A stretch of 10,455 bases of DNA from Pseudomonadota bacterium (lineage in GTDB: Bacteria; Bdellovibrionota; Bdellovibrionia; Bdellovibrionales; JAEYZS01). The notes under the pieces are model-generated. The model did no database searches. It saw only the letters and a list, made by a program, of their open reading frames with translations, and was not told the DNA's origin. The position numbers and the translations under genes were made by a program. The stretch covers positions 1-10,455 of the forward strand of contig JAEYZS010000035.1 in the NCBI GenBank assembly GCA_023427925.1, written 5' to 3'. Below, in pieces: positions 1 through 6,055 of this stretch (positions within the stretch are counted from its first letter, which is position 1; each line of letters starts with the position of its first letter).

Positions 1-2
1 AC

Positions 3-884
3 ATCTGTGTGCTATTTAATTACATTCAAGCAAGCTACTTATTCGATATGCTTGAAAATTATGACATAGATAAATCTTTCCCAAAGCCCATTAAGCCAAT
101 TGAATTTGTAAATTTTTTAAGTGGCTCCAACGAGACCTCCCATACAAGACCGGTTGAAGATAAGGCTCTATATTCAGATCGACGATATAAGCTCTTAATT
201 GCTGAAGATTCTGCTGATAACAGGACCCTTCTTGAAATCTATTTGGAAAAGCATTCAGTGGATATTTATTTTGCGGAGGATGGAAAAAAAGCAGTAGAGT
301 TGTTTCAGCAGCAAAAGTTTGATATAGTCTTCATGGATATACAAATGCCCGAAATGGATGGCATTACGGCGACCGGCTTGATAAGAGAAATTGAGAAAAA
401 GCAGAATTTGCGTCCGGTTCCGATTCTTGCTTTTTCAGCTCATAAGCCAAATGAAATTTTTAACGAACAGGATAAAGTTCTTTTTACTGACTTTGTATTA
501 AAACCGATAAACGCTAGTATAGTGAGGACAAAATTGAAAGAATATCTAAAATTCTCAGACCAACCAGAAGATAAATCAACAGCTGTTAATACGAACGAAA
601 ATGCGGAATTTGATGTTTCAGATCTTATTCCTTCTTACTTGGAAAGACGGTCCAAGGAAATTGAACAAATGAATGAGTACATTCAAAAAAATGATCTCAC
701 TGGTTTAGTGAGGATCGGGCATCAGCTTAAAGGTTCCGCAAAAAGTTATGGTTTTGAAGAGTTAGGAGACCTAGGTAGTCAGCTTGAGCAATTCGCGCAA
801 AAAAATGAGATAGCTCGAATCCACGAAGTCGTTTCTCAGATTTCGCAAAAAATATCTGATTATAGAAAAACATATCTCAATTAA
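3..884 (+). CDS. Phosphorelay protein, REC-REC-HPt end of a probable hybrid sensor kinase (5' partial)
   Basis: The frame is open to the left edge, so this is the 3' portion of a longer gene. The GTG at base 9 is probably not the start. Numbering from that GTG, residues 1-37 look like the tail of a first receiver domain (KPIKP followed by an amphipathic helix). Residues 60-181 are a complete receiver: acidic pair E66/D67, phospho-acceptor D110 in MDIQMPEMDG, switch S143 and K165 in LKPI. Residues 203-290 form an HPt domain with H238 in IGHQLKGSAKSYGF. Known for these families: receivers accept phosphate from a kinase His, and HPt domains pass it on to another receiver. I infer that a histidine kinase core, possibly with sensor domains, lies upstream outside the window. 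The HPt has a natural candidate partner in the stand-alone receiver encoded 166 bases downstream. No convincing terminator follows the stop. Confidence 0.88.
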   Translation: MCVLFNYIQASYLFDMLENYDIDKSFPKPIKPIEFVNFLSGSNETSHTRPVEDKALYSDRRYKLLIAEDSADNRTLLEIYLEKHSVDIYFAEDGKKAVELFQQQKFDIVFMDIQMPEMDGITATGLIREIEKKQNLRPVPILAFSAHKPNEIFNEQDKVLFTDFVLKPINASIVRTKLKEYLKFSDQPEDKSTAVNTNENAEFDVSDLIPSYLERRSKEIEQMNEYIQKNDLTGLVRIGHQLKGSAKSYGFEELGDLGSQLEQFAQKNEIARIHEVVSQISQKISDYRKTYLN

Positions 885-973
885 TACGGGATTGAGACAA
901 AAGCCCCGTGTTTCGTGTTGAATAAGTCACATATGGAACACTTTTTTATAGATCTAATCACATTTCATTTTGA

Positions 974-988
974 TACTGAGCCTCAGTA
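974..988. repeat. Perfect inverted repeat TACTGAG-C-CTCAGTA
   Basis: Two 7-bp arms are separated by one base, about 60 bases upstream of the stand-alone receiver gene at 1051. The symmetry and position fit a protein-binding operator, but the repeat could also form a small hairpin. No clear sigma70 promoter can be assigned around it, so its role is unknown. Confidence 0.4.
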
Positions 989-1050
989 AAATTCTGTGAG
1001 ATACTTATCAAGTACAGTCAATTTTCTTTGATTACTGGAGGAGGTAAGCA

Positions 1051-1530
1051 ATGAATTTTCAGCAAATGATGGCCGCAGAATCTTCATCAACAGAATCTTC
1101 TGAGCTCACACAACATCTCGAACGAATTCTAAATATAAAAGAGTATAAACCAAAAGTTCTTGTCGTAGAAGATGATCTCGATATGGTAGAGATTGTGGAA
1201 AAGATCTTAAAGTCGATTAATCCACATACTGAAGTCAGTTGGGCAAGCAGTGCAGAAGAGGCCCACTTTAGACTCCATAGTCAGAAGATCCATAATTGGG
1301 ATAGTCCCTATGATCTGATTATTGCCGATATATTTTTAGAAGGTGATGAAACAGGTTTGGATCTATTCAGAAAGTGCCAAGGGCTATATCCAGATATTCC
1401 CTTTATAGCCACATCTAGTACATCTATCGATAAGTTCTATAGCAAGTATGGTTTCAGTAAAATTCCTTTATTCCTGGCTAAGCCAGTGCAATACAGCGAA
1501 TGGAAATCCATACTACAGGATTTACTTTAA
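1051..1530 (+). CDS. Stand-alone response-regulator receiver protein
   Basis: This 159-residue protein consists of a roughly 33-residue polar, Ser/Glu-rich N-terminal extension and one receiver domain, with no output domain. Receiver landmarks are VLVVEDD (E40-D42), phospho-acceptor D93 in LIIADIFLEGDETG, the conserved Thr/Ser at T121-S122 and K144 in AKPV. Proteins of this kind (CheY- or Spo0F-like) relay phosphate or act by binding a target when phosphorylated. The start is well supported by GGAGGAGG at 1037-1044, six bases before the ATG. The gene follows a REC-REC-HPt protein in the same direction, so transfer of phosphate from that HPt to D93 is a reasonable inference. The 166-base gap and the inverted repeat in it leave room for separate transcription. 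A strong hairpin terminator lies about 54 bases after the stop. Confidence 0.9.
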   Translation: MNFQQMMAAESSSTESSELTQHLERILNIKEYKPKVLVVEDDLDMVEIVEKILKSINPHTEVSWASSAEEAHFRLHSQKIHNWDSPYDLIIADIFLEGDETGLDLFRKCQGLYPDIPFIATSSTSIDKFYSKYGFSKIPLFLAKPVQYSEWKSILQDLL

Positions 1531-1583
1531 CTTAGGTATCCTTTCACGATAAAATTTCAATCCCAAAGCCCAGTCTACCCCTA

Positions 1584-1609
1584 AAAGAGCCCCTGATCAG
1601 GGGCTCTTT
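1584..1609 (+). terminator. Rho-independent terminator after the receiver gene
   Basis: This is a perfect 26-base palindrome with 13-base arms (AAAGAGCCCCTGA and its complement) ending in TTT. The G+C-rich core sits in otherwise AT-rich sequence, 54 bases past the stop of the receiver gene. It is symmetric, so it could also act on the other strand, but only plus-strand genes flank it. Confidence 0.82.
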
Positions 1610-1625
1610 CCTATTAATGCTATTT

Positions 1626-1631
1626 TATAAT
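1626..1631 (+). promoter_or_regulatory. Candidate -10 box (TATAAT) for the CorA gene
   Basis: A perfect TATAAT lies 28 bases before the CorA start, just after the terminator of the preceding gene. No good -35 is visible at 16-18 bases upstream, where the terminator arm lies. The call rests on the -10 match and position only. The implied leader is short, about 20 bases, leaving no room for a magnesium riboswitch. Confidence 0.45.
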
Positions 1632-1659
1632 CCTTCCAATCTCCCGATAAGAGCCTTGG

Positions 1660-2721
1660 ATGGGTAACTCTCAGAATAAGACAACAAACTGGCTTCCACC
1701 GGGTTCCTTAGTGTATGTAGGAACTCAGGAGAATTCTAAAGTTAAAGTCAATATCATTGACTACAAGGAAGACTATTATTCAGAGTTGGAAGCGCAGAGT
1801 ATTGAAGATTGCAAAACCAACACCGAGGAACAAGACACAGTCACATGGGTAGATATTCAAGGATTAAATGATACCAAAACGATCGAAGAAGTCGGAAAGT
1901 ATTTTGGAATTCATAAAATGTGGCTAGAGGATGTTCTCAATACTGAACATCAACCCAAAGCCGAGGAGCTTGACGATATATTATTTATTATCATTAAAGC
2001 TGTTCGATTTGATGAAAAGCTTAATTCGCTAGAGTATGATCAGGTGAGTTTATTCTTAGGTAAAAACTTTGTCATGTCCTTTACTGAGAATGCGACTGAT
2101 ATCCTTGAGCCAGTGAAAACAAGAATTCGTCAAGCCAAGGGTAAGATCAGACAGGCAAAAGCTGACTACCTATTTTATGCTTTAGTGGACTCTATCGTTG
2201 ATCAATATGTTAGCGTCGTAGGATTTTTAGGGCATCAGATCGAAGACCTGGATAGTCAGATGAACTTAGAAGTGCAAGACAAACACTTACAAGAAATTCG
2301 TCACTTTAAAAATGAACTTATTTATCTGAGAAAAGCGGCTTTGCCTATTCGAGATTCAATTGGTTTAATCGCTCGCTCAGAGCTTGATGATATAGAAGCA
2401 AAAACAAAAATGTACCTTAAAGACTCATACGAGCATGCATTACTTGTGGTTTCTCAGCTGGATTTCTATAGAGAGATGATCAATAGCTTATCTGAATCCT
2501 ATAATCAAAACATGAATAAGAAGTTAAATGAGGTATTGAGAGTTTTAACTATCTTTACTTCTGTATTTAGTCCACTCACTTTTATTGTGGGGGTTTACGG
2601 AATGAACTTTAAAAACCTGCCTGAACTTGAATGGAAAAATGGCTACTTCTTTGTTTGGGGAGTCATGTTAGCGATAGCGACACTCATGCTCGTTCTATTT
2701 AGAAAGAAAAAATGGATATAA
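1660..2721 (+). CDS. corA: CorA-family magnesium/cobalt transporter
   Basis: At 353 residues the protein has the usual CorA length and layout. It has a large cytoplasmic N-terminal domain (opening with PPGSLVYVG), long helices through about residue 290, then TM1 (about 293-314) ending in the signature YGMNF (G314-M315-N316). A short loop with LPEL follows, then TM2 (about 328-348) and the basic tail RKKKWI. CorA proteins form homopentameric inner-membrane channels for Mg2+, and often Co2+ or Ni2+, with the GMN motif at the pore mouth. The ATG is chosen because the family-conserved N-terminal segment begins about a dozen residues later. The ribosome-binding site is weak (only AGAG about six bases upstream), so expression may be modest. 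The gene appears monocistronic, with its own -10 box upstream and a hairpin after the stop. Confidence 0.95.
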   Translation: MGNSQNKTTNWLPPGSLVYVGTQENSKVKVNIIDYKEDYYSELEAQSIEDCKTNTEEQDTVTWVDIQGLNDTKTIEEVGKYFGIHKMWLEDVLNTEHQPKAEELDDILFIIIKAVRFDEKLNSLEYDQVSLFLGKNFVMSFTENATDILEPVKTRIRQAKGKIRQAKADYLFYALVDSIVDQYVSVVGFLGHQIEDLDSQMNLEVQDKHLQEIRHFKNELIYLRKAALPIRDSIGLIARSELDDIEAKTKMYLKDSYEHALLVVSQLDFYREMINSLSESYNQNMNKKLNEVLRVLTIFTSVFSPLTFIVGVYGMNFKNLPELEWKNGYFFVWGVMLAIATLMLVLFRKKKWI

Positions 2722-2750
2722 AAAACGATTGTCCTTTGCAGACAACCGTT
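2720..2750 (-). terminator. Terminator shared by convergent genes, strongest for the minus strand
   Basis: The arms at 2724-2733 and 2741-2750 pair over 10 bases around a 7-base loop. One position is A-C on plus-strand RNA but a G-U wobble on minus-strand RNA. The run of six A at 2720-2725 gives a U-tract after the hairpin on the minus strand. It should therefore stop transcripts of the minus-strand gene ending at 2772 best, and perhaps also corA. Confidence 0.65.
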
Positions 2751-2771
2751 GATTTGCATTTAGAATTGGCA

Positions 2772-3425
2772 TCATTTATACCCAACTGCCAATTGAGATA
2801 GTTTTCTCACTAGCTCCTGAGCGTCTTCTTTTCTTGGTATTTCGATCATTTCATTACGATAGAGAATTTCAATGTCTAATTCGGAGGCTCTTGCAAATAG
2901 AAGCTCAGCATCCCTCACTGGCCACCACTCATAAAGGGCATAAGAAATCGGGTGGAACATAGAATACAAACCCAGAATATGAATACCTTCATTCACATAT
3001 CTCATAAATAAACCTTTATCCGGGTCGATAAATGATGAAATGTAAATCGACAGGAATAAAAACGAAAGACCAATAAACAAAGATCTAAACGCCACTTTAA
3101 ACACATGACGCTTTTCAGATCGTTTGAGTTCAGCTTCATACTCAAAGAATTTTCTTATAGCTTCCTTAAGTGCTGTTTCGCTCGCATCATGAGTGCGAGG
3201 CTGAGAAATATAGATTTTAAGCTGTGCAGGCTGATCCTCTGGGAGTTCTCTTAGAGAAGTTGCGATATACTTAGCAGCATCTTCATCCAAATCTTTTTCC
3301 CTAAATGGCGCAGGATCACGACCATCAAACAAGTGATCAGTGGTTTTGATTGTCATTTCAATTGTGTTTATGCCGTTAATTTTTTTATAACGTCTTGCTC
3401 GTGGTTTGTTGTTGTTAAAAAACAT
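2772..3425 (-). CDS. Two-TM membrane protein of unknown function
   Basis: I do not recognise this 217-residue protein. The start is the ATG at 3425, with GGAG (3432-3435) six bases upstream. A TTG four codons earlier overlaps that ribosome-binding site and is unlikely to be used. The N-terminal half is charged and soluble-looking, about 110 residues, ending in a Lys/Glu-rich stretch that is probably helical. Two hydrophobic segments follow: one around SLFIGLSFLFLSIYISSFI, and one around GIHILGLYSMFHPISYALY ending in EWWPVRDAE. The C-terminal 50 residues are again polar. With both ends carrying many charges, an N-in/C-in inner-membrane protein is likely. It is convergent with corA and has no co-directional neighbour close by, so context gives no function. 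Confidence 0.7.
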   Translation of the reverse strand: MFFNNNKPRARRYKKINGINTIEMTIKTTDHLFDGRDPAPFREKDLDEDAAKYIATSLRELPEDQPAQLKIYISQPRTHDASETALKEAIRKFFEYEAELKRSEKRHVFKVAFRSLFIGLSFLFLSIYISSFIDPDKGLFMRYVNEGIHILGLYSMFHPISYALYEWWPVRDAELLFARASELDIEILYRNEMIEIPRKEDAQELVRKLSQLAVGYK

Positions 3426-3774
3426 AAAATACTCCAAAAAATTATTAAGATAAGCTTCTATCTCAGATGAGTTAGATCTTTAAAATGTTCTATTGTTATC
3501 TAGTTGACGAAGTGAACGCAGCTCGACCGACTTAGGGGAAGCTAACCACCAGAGTAAATCTTAAGATTTAGAATGGATAATTTCATAAATACCATCCCGG
3601 TTAATGCGTTTGCTTGGTAGGTGGTTCTTCAATAAACCACCATTCGATATAAATAGTATAGCATACTGTTTTGAGATAGAAAAGTCCTGTCTCAGTTTTA
3701 GATATAGCGTAAACATGTTTAATTGTTTTTAGGAAGGTTTATAATCGATTTATAAATTTGTTTTAAAAACAAAT
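3426..3774. other. Gene-free stretch with several inverted repeats
   Basis: No ORF with a credible start and codon pattern is seen on either strand. The structure found is: a perfect 16-base palindrome, TAAATCTTAAGATTTA, at 3555-3570; a 7-bp hairpin GGTGGTT/AACCACC at 3620-3626 and 3635-3641 with an 8-base loop; a second AACCACC at 3544-3550 that could pair with the same GGTGGTT; TACCA/TGGTA flanking about 20 bases inside the same area; and AGTAT-AGC-ATACT at 3655-3667. The minus-strand gene ending at 2772 would carry part of this as a long 5' leader if its promoter lies beyond about 3640. No known riboswitch or small-RNA family is recognised. Confidence 0.5.
3756..3774 (-). terminator. AT-rich hairpin directly after the thioesterase stop
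   Basis: ATTTGTTTT at 3756-3764 and AAAACAAAT at 3766-3774 form a 9-bp inverted repeat that abuts the TAG stop of the minus-strand thioesterase. The stem is almost all A/T and the following sequence is only moderately U-rich, so it would be a weak terminator or a 3' stability hairpin. Confidence 0.4.
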
Positions 3775-4176
3775 CTATTTCAATCCAATTGCACTTAACC
3801 ATTCGGGAGTCGGGTCTATAATACGTCTAGAATTCAAATCAAAAAGCGCATAAGTGAATACTGCAATAGCTGCTTCTTCGCCTCGAGAATTGATAATTTT
3901 TTGATCTATATAACCAATTTTTCCATCGTGCTTTTTGCAACAAGTGATGATCTTAATTTTCTCCCTTAATTTTAACTCTTTTCTAAACTTTAAATTTACT
4001 TCAAGAATTACGGGGCCAATCTTTTTTGCCATGATATCTTTTAGTCCAAACCCGCTTTGAGTAATTAGCTCCCATCTCGCTTCCTCAAGGATTTCTAGAT
4101 ATTTTGCATTATTCATATGTCCAAAGGTATCAAGGTGTGACTCTTTAACCATGAGTTCGTATTCATAAATTTTCAT
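3775..4176 (-). CDS. Hotdog-fold acyl-CoA thioesterase (4HBT, YbgC/FadM-like)
   Basis: This 133-residue protein has the normal single-hotdog length. The N-terminal active-site region VKESHLDTFGHMNNAKYLEILEEARWEL (about residues 10-37) is the 4HBT signature: D16 is the expected catalytic acid, followed by GHMNN (H20, N22, N23) and the long hotdog helix. Such enzymes hydrolyse acyl-CoA or acyl-ACP thioesters in the cytoplasm, usually as dimers or tetramers. The substrate cannot be read from the sequence. I chose the ATG at 4176 because GGAG (4182-4185) lies five bases upstream and the protein then starts where family members start. An upstream TTG at 4251 would add 25 atypical residues and overlap the divergent gene. 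The gene shares a short divergent promoter region with an M23-like peptidase gene. No functional link between the two is evident. Confidence 0.88.
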   Translation of the reverse strand: MKIYEYELMVKESHLDTFGHMNNAKYLEILEEARWELITQSGFGLKDIMAKKIGPVILEVNLKFRKELKLREKIKIITCCKKHDGKIGYIDQKIINSRGEEAAIAVFTYALFDLNSRRIIDPTPEWLSAIGLK

Positions 4177-4191
4177 ATGCGCTCCAAAGTC

Positions 4192-4220
4192 TTTACTTCT
4201 AAAGATCATACATTTAAGAT
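4192..4220 (+). promoter_or_regulatory. Candidate sigma70-type promoter for the M23-like peptidase
   Basis: TTTACT at 4192-4197 and TAAGAT at 4215-4220 are separated by 17 bases. Transcription would start near 4227, leaving a leader of about 14-23 bases. It overlaps the opposite promoter for the thioesterase gene. Confidence 0.5.
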
Positions 4221-4233
4221 AGTACCAATGCAA
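4205..4233 (-). promoter_or_regulatory. Candidate sigma70-type promoter for the thioesterase
   Basis: Read on the minus strand, TTGCAT (4233-4228) and TATGAT (4210-4205) are separated by 17 bases. Transcription would start near 4198, about 20 bases before the ATG at 4176. It interleaves with the plus-strand promoter, so the two polymerases may compete. Confidence 0.5.
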
Positions 4234-4249
4234 AGGTAACTTGGAAAAC

Positions 4250-4837
4250 ATGATAGACTTTAAAAAATTTGATTTTCACGAAGTTGTAAAACTTCCCAAA
4301 TCCTATGAGATATATGATTTTACCAAAGGGTATGATGAAAATCGGTTGCTCGCAATGCCTTACGGAATTGGTAAATACAACGAAAAGCGAGTGAATATGT
4401 ATAGTGGTCCGCTCTATAAAGACCAAAGAGATATTCATATAGGTATAGATATTGGCGCCCCCATAGGAACTCCCATACACGCTTTTTATGACGGCGAAGT
4501 ATTTCTTTTTGCACACAATTCAATGCCTTTAGACTATGGATACACTTTAATTACAAAGCATACTCTAGACGGAGTAGATATCTTTGCTCTACATGGTCAC
4601 CTGTCCAAAGAGTCCATTGCTAATAAAGCAATAAGCCAAAGAATTAAGAAAGGCGAGGTTATTGCTTGGATAGGTGATAGAGATGAAAACGGAGGATGGA
4701 ACCCTCATTTGCATTTTCAATTGTCGTATCAAGAGCCCGAAGTTTGCGATATGCCTGGAGTAGTAAATTCTAAAAAACTAGAAGAAGCGTTAAAGATTTA
4801 TCCCGATCCACAGTTAGTTTTAGGAAAACTATACTAA
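4250..4837 (+). CDS. M23-family metallopeptidase domain protein without signal peptide
   Basis: Numbering from ATG 4250 (195 residues), the M23 (LytM/lysostaphin) motifs are all present. HIGIDIGAPIGTP carries the HxxxD pair (H63, D67), HGHLS carries H115/H117, and NPHLHFQLS carries the final HxH (H153, H155). H63, D67 and H155 are the expected zinc ligands. Secreted M23 enzymes cut peptidoglycan cross-bridges, but this protein begins MIDFKKFDFHEVV with no signal peptide or TM segment, so it is predicted to be cytoplasmic. My recollection is that a leaderless M23-like family ending in a similar HLHFQL...PGV block occurs in Bacteroidetes; its substrate is not known to me. The start is uncertain: TTG at 4241 has AAAGGT four bases upstream, whereas ATG 4250 has only a weak GGAA. 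It is divergent from the thioesterase and convergent with the anti-sigma-like gene. Confidence 0.85.
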   Translation: MIDFKKFDFHEVVKLPKSYEIYDFTKGYDENRLLAMPYGIGKYNEKRVNMYSGPLYKDQRDIHIGIDIGAPIGTPIHAFYDGEVFLFAHNSMPLDYGYTLITKHTLDGVDIFALHGHLSKESIANKAISQRIKKGEVIAWIGDRDENGGWNPHLHFQLSYQEPEVCDMPGVVNSKKLEEALKIYPDPQLVLGKLY

Positions 4838-4874
4838 TTTTAAAATTCTCAATTATGAATAATAACTGGGAAGC

Positions 4875-5414
4875 CTAAAATCTGTTGAGTTTAAACGAAA
4901 ATGTATTCAAAGAAATCTGTGTCACTATCAATGCGGCTAAGACCCAAATCACCTGAAATTCAATTTGAAAAGATTCTAAGTCCGCTACTGCACCGTTTGT
5001 CAGTTTTCCCACTAACATCAAGATAAAGTAAGTCGCCAAAACCAACACAGGCAAAACCGAAAATCTCCTTTGAGCAATCCATCGAGTCTCACGGTTTGTA
5101 AGAATCAATAGAGCTAGCGTCTGAGCAATGGCAAAATAGAAAACCGCGCAGAATATAGCACATGCCCAAACACCAATTCCCATAAAGAAGTGGGTTATAT
5201 CGTGACCTTTGGAAAGAGGGCCTATTCCAAATTGAGGGCAAATAGAAAGAGTAATAAGGCCTGCTGCAAAGTTTAAGAAGACAAACTTAGATACGAGGCG
5301 ATAAGGATTTAGAGGTATAAAGTCATGCTTTAGTTTCTGAAAAATATTCTCCTTAACGCTGTTGGGAACTTCAACTTCAGGGGTATTTAAAAATTCTAAA
5401 AATTCTTTTTTCAT
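4875..5414 (-). CDS. Polytopic membrane protein, probable anti-sigma factor of the adjacent ECF sigma
   Basis: This 179-residue protein has a roughly 40-residue soluble N-terminus (EFLEFLN...VPNSVKENIFQKLKHD) and at least four hydrophobic segments at about 44-60, 77-105, 119-137 and 154-170. Its ATG overlaps the sigma stop as ATGA, and AAGG lies six bases upstream inside the sigma gene, so the two are translationally coupled. Context and layout suggest that the N-terminal segment binds the sigma factor and the membrane part senses a signal. A cluster of possible ligands stands out: C59 (in ICPQFG), H71 and H75 (GHDITH), C85 and C89 (WACAIFC). The classical zinc anti-sigma motif HxxxCxxC is absent. 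The nearby MerP/MerT-like genes make metal or thiol sensing a sensible inference, not a demonstrated one. No sequence-based family name is certain. Confidence 0.72.
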   Translation of the reverse strand: MKKEFLEFLNTPEVEVPNSVKENIFQKLKHDFIPLNPYRLVSKFVFLNFAAGLITLSICPQFGIGPLSKGHDITHFFMGIGVWACAIFCAVFYFAIAQTLALLILTNRETRWIAQRRFSVLPVLVLATYFILMLVGKLTNGAVADLESFQIEFQVIWVLAALIVTQISLNTFSFKLNRF

Positions 5415-5932
5415 TTTTTACCTTCCGAACGTCTAATTTTTAACATCCGTATTCCTCGGCTCACCATTTTGCGTATATTTTGAGAGCTTGTATTAAGTTC
5501 GAATGCAATTCTATCGAAGTCCAAGTCATCAATATATCTCATCTCTAAAACCTTTTGATATCTAGGATTTAAGCTAGTCATAGCCTCATGAATATCAAAA
5601 TCATAATTTGTTTCAGGATCGGTTGAGAAGAGCTCCTCATTAAACTCAATAGTGGGCTTTTTCTTTCTTAATTCGTCCAGCATCGTGTTTTTCACGAGCA
5701 CAAAGAACCAGGGTAAGAAGGGCTGTTCAGAATTGAATTTTTCCTTATACACATGTAATTTCATAAAAATCACCTGCAACAAATCCTGGGACATCTCCTC
5801 GTTTTTTACTTGCTTTAAGAGATATCCATATACTAAAGAAGAGTGCCGCTTAAATAACACATCAAAAGCCGCTTTGTCCGAGGCTTGATAGAGCTCCATA
5901 AGTTTCTCATCTGTTAAGGTGCTGTAATCCAA
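5411..5932 (-). CDS. ECF-family RNA polymerase sigma factor
   Basis: This 173-residue protein has only the two domains typical of extracytoplasmic-function sigma factors. Region 2 spans about residues 20-92, with QDLLQVIFMKLHVYKEKF and the -10-recognition helix PWFFVLVKNTMLDELRKKK. Region 4 spans about 112-168, where LNPRYQKVLEMRYIDDLDFDRIAFEL leads into the -35-reading helix-turn-helix. There is no C-terminal extension, which argues against ECF41. The start is TTG 5932, the only in-frame start upstream of region 2, and AGGG (5944-5941) lies eight bases before it. It is co-operonic with the downstream membrane protein by a 4-bp overlap. It lies divergent to the OMP/MerP/MerT-like operon and is preceded by a TGTCACA-N16-CGTA element, which predicts autoregulation. 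Confidence 0.93.
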   Translation of the reverse strand: MDYSTLTDEKLMELYQASDKAAFDVLFKRHSSLVYGYLLKQVKNEEMSQDLLQVIFMKLHVYKEKFNSEQPFLPWFFVLVKNTMLDELRKKKPTIEFNEELFSTDPETNYDFDIHEAMTSLNPRYQKVLEMRYIDDLDFDRIAFELNTSSQNIRKMVSRGIRMLKIRRSEGKK

Positions 5933-5956
5933 GTCTCCAACCCTGCTTTCCTTAAA

Positions 5957-5983
5957 TACGTAAGATTAATATATATTGTGACA
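5957..5983 (-). promoter_or_regulatory. Predicted ECF promoter for the sigma/anti-sigma operon
   Basis: On the minus strand, TGTCACA (5983-5977) is followed after exactly 16 bases by CGTA (5960-5957). Initiation would fall near 5950, about 18 bases before the TTG start and just upstream of its ribosome-binding site. The element is identical in both boxes and spacing to the divergent one at 6002-6028. ECF promoters are known for short, stringent -35 and CGT-type -10 boxes. Confidence 0.72.
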
Positions 5984-6010
5984 GTTTATTTTCATAAAAA
6001 ATGTCACAAT
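5975..6010. repeat. Inverted repeat ATTGTGACA-N18-TGTCACAAT joining two divergent promoters
   Basis: Perfect 9-bp arms at 5975-5983 and 6002-6010 flank an AT-rich 18-base spacer. Each arm contains the -35-like TGTCACA of one divergent ECF promoter, so the repeat is best explained as two back-to-back polymerase sites. A dimeric repressor operator is the alternative reading. Confidence 0.75.
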
Positions 6011-6028
6011 TGTTTCGGTGATTGCGTA
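6002..6028 (+). promoter_or_regulatory. Predicted ECF promoter for the OMP/MerP/MerT-like operon
   Basis: TGTCACA (6002-6008) is followed after 16 bases by CGTA (6025-6028). Initiation near 6035 would give a leader of about 20 bases containing GGAG (6048-6051) before the ATG at 6056. It is the mirror image of the element in front of the sigma gene, so the adjacent ECF sigma is the likely reader. Confidence 0.74.
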
Positions 6029-6055
6029 CCTAGAGGGTAAACAAAACGGAGTTTT

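Noticed and set aside
3438..3774. A known structured RNA (tmRNA, 6S, SRP, RNase P RNA, c-di-GMP riboswitch) in the gap
   Set aside because: None of the diagnostic sequence blocks I know for these families is present on either strand.
4177..4251. N-terminal extension of the thioesterase to a TTG at 4251
   Set aside because: It would overlap the divergent gene start and its own promoter; the ATG at 4176 has GGAG in front and matches the family's normal start.
4214..4523. Minus-strand open frames opposite the M23-like gene
   Set aside because: They have no ribosome-binding site and no family signal, and they lie fully antisense to a gene with intact M23 motifs.
5652..5888. Plus-strand 78-codon frame opposite the sigma factor gene
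   Set aside because: Antisense to conserved sigma regions 2 and 4, with no ribosome-binding site and an implausible composition.
5411..5932. Assignment of the sigma factor to ECF41 because of the TGTCACA promoter
   Set aside because: The protein ends right after region 4 and lacks the C-terminal extension of ECF41; only the promoter motif is similar.
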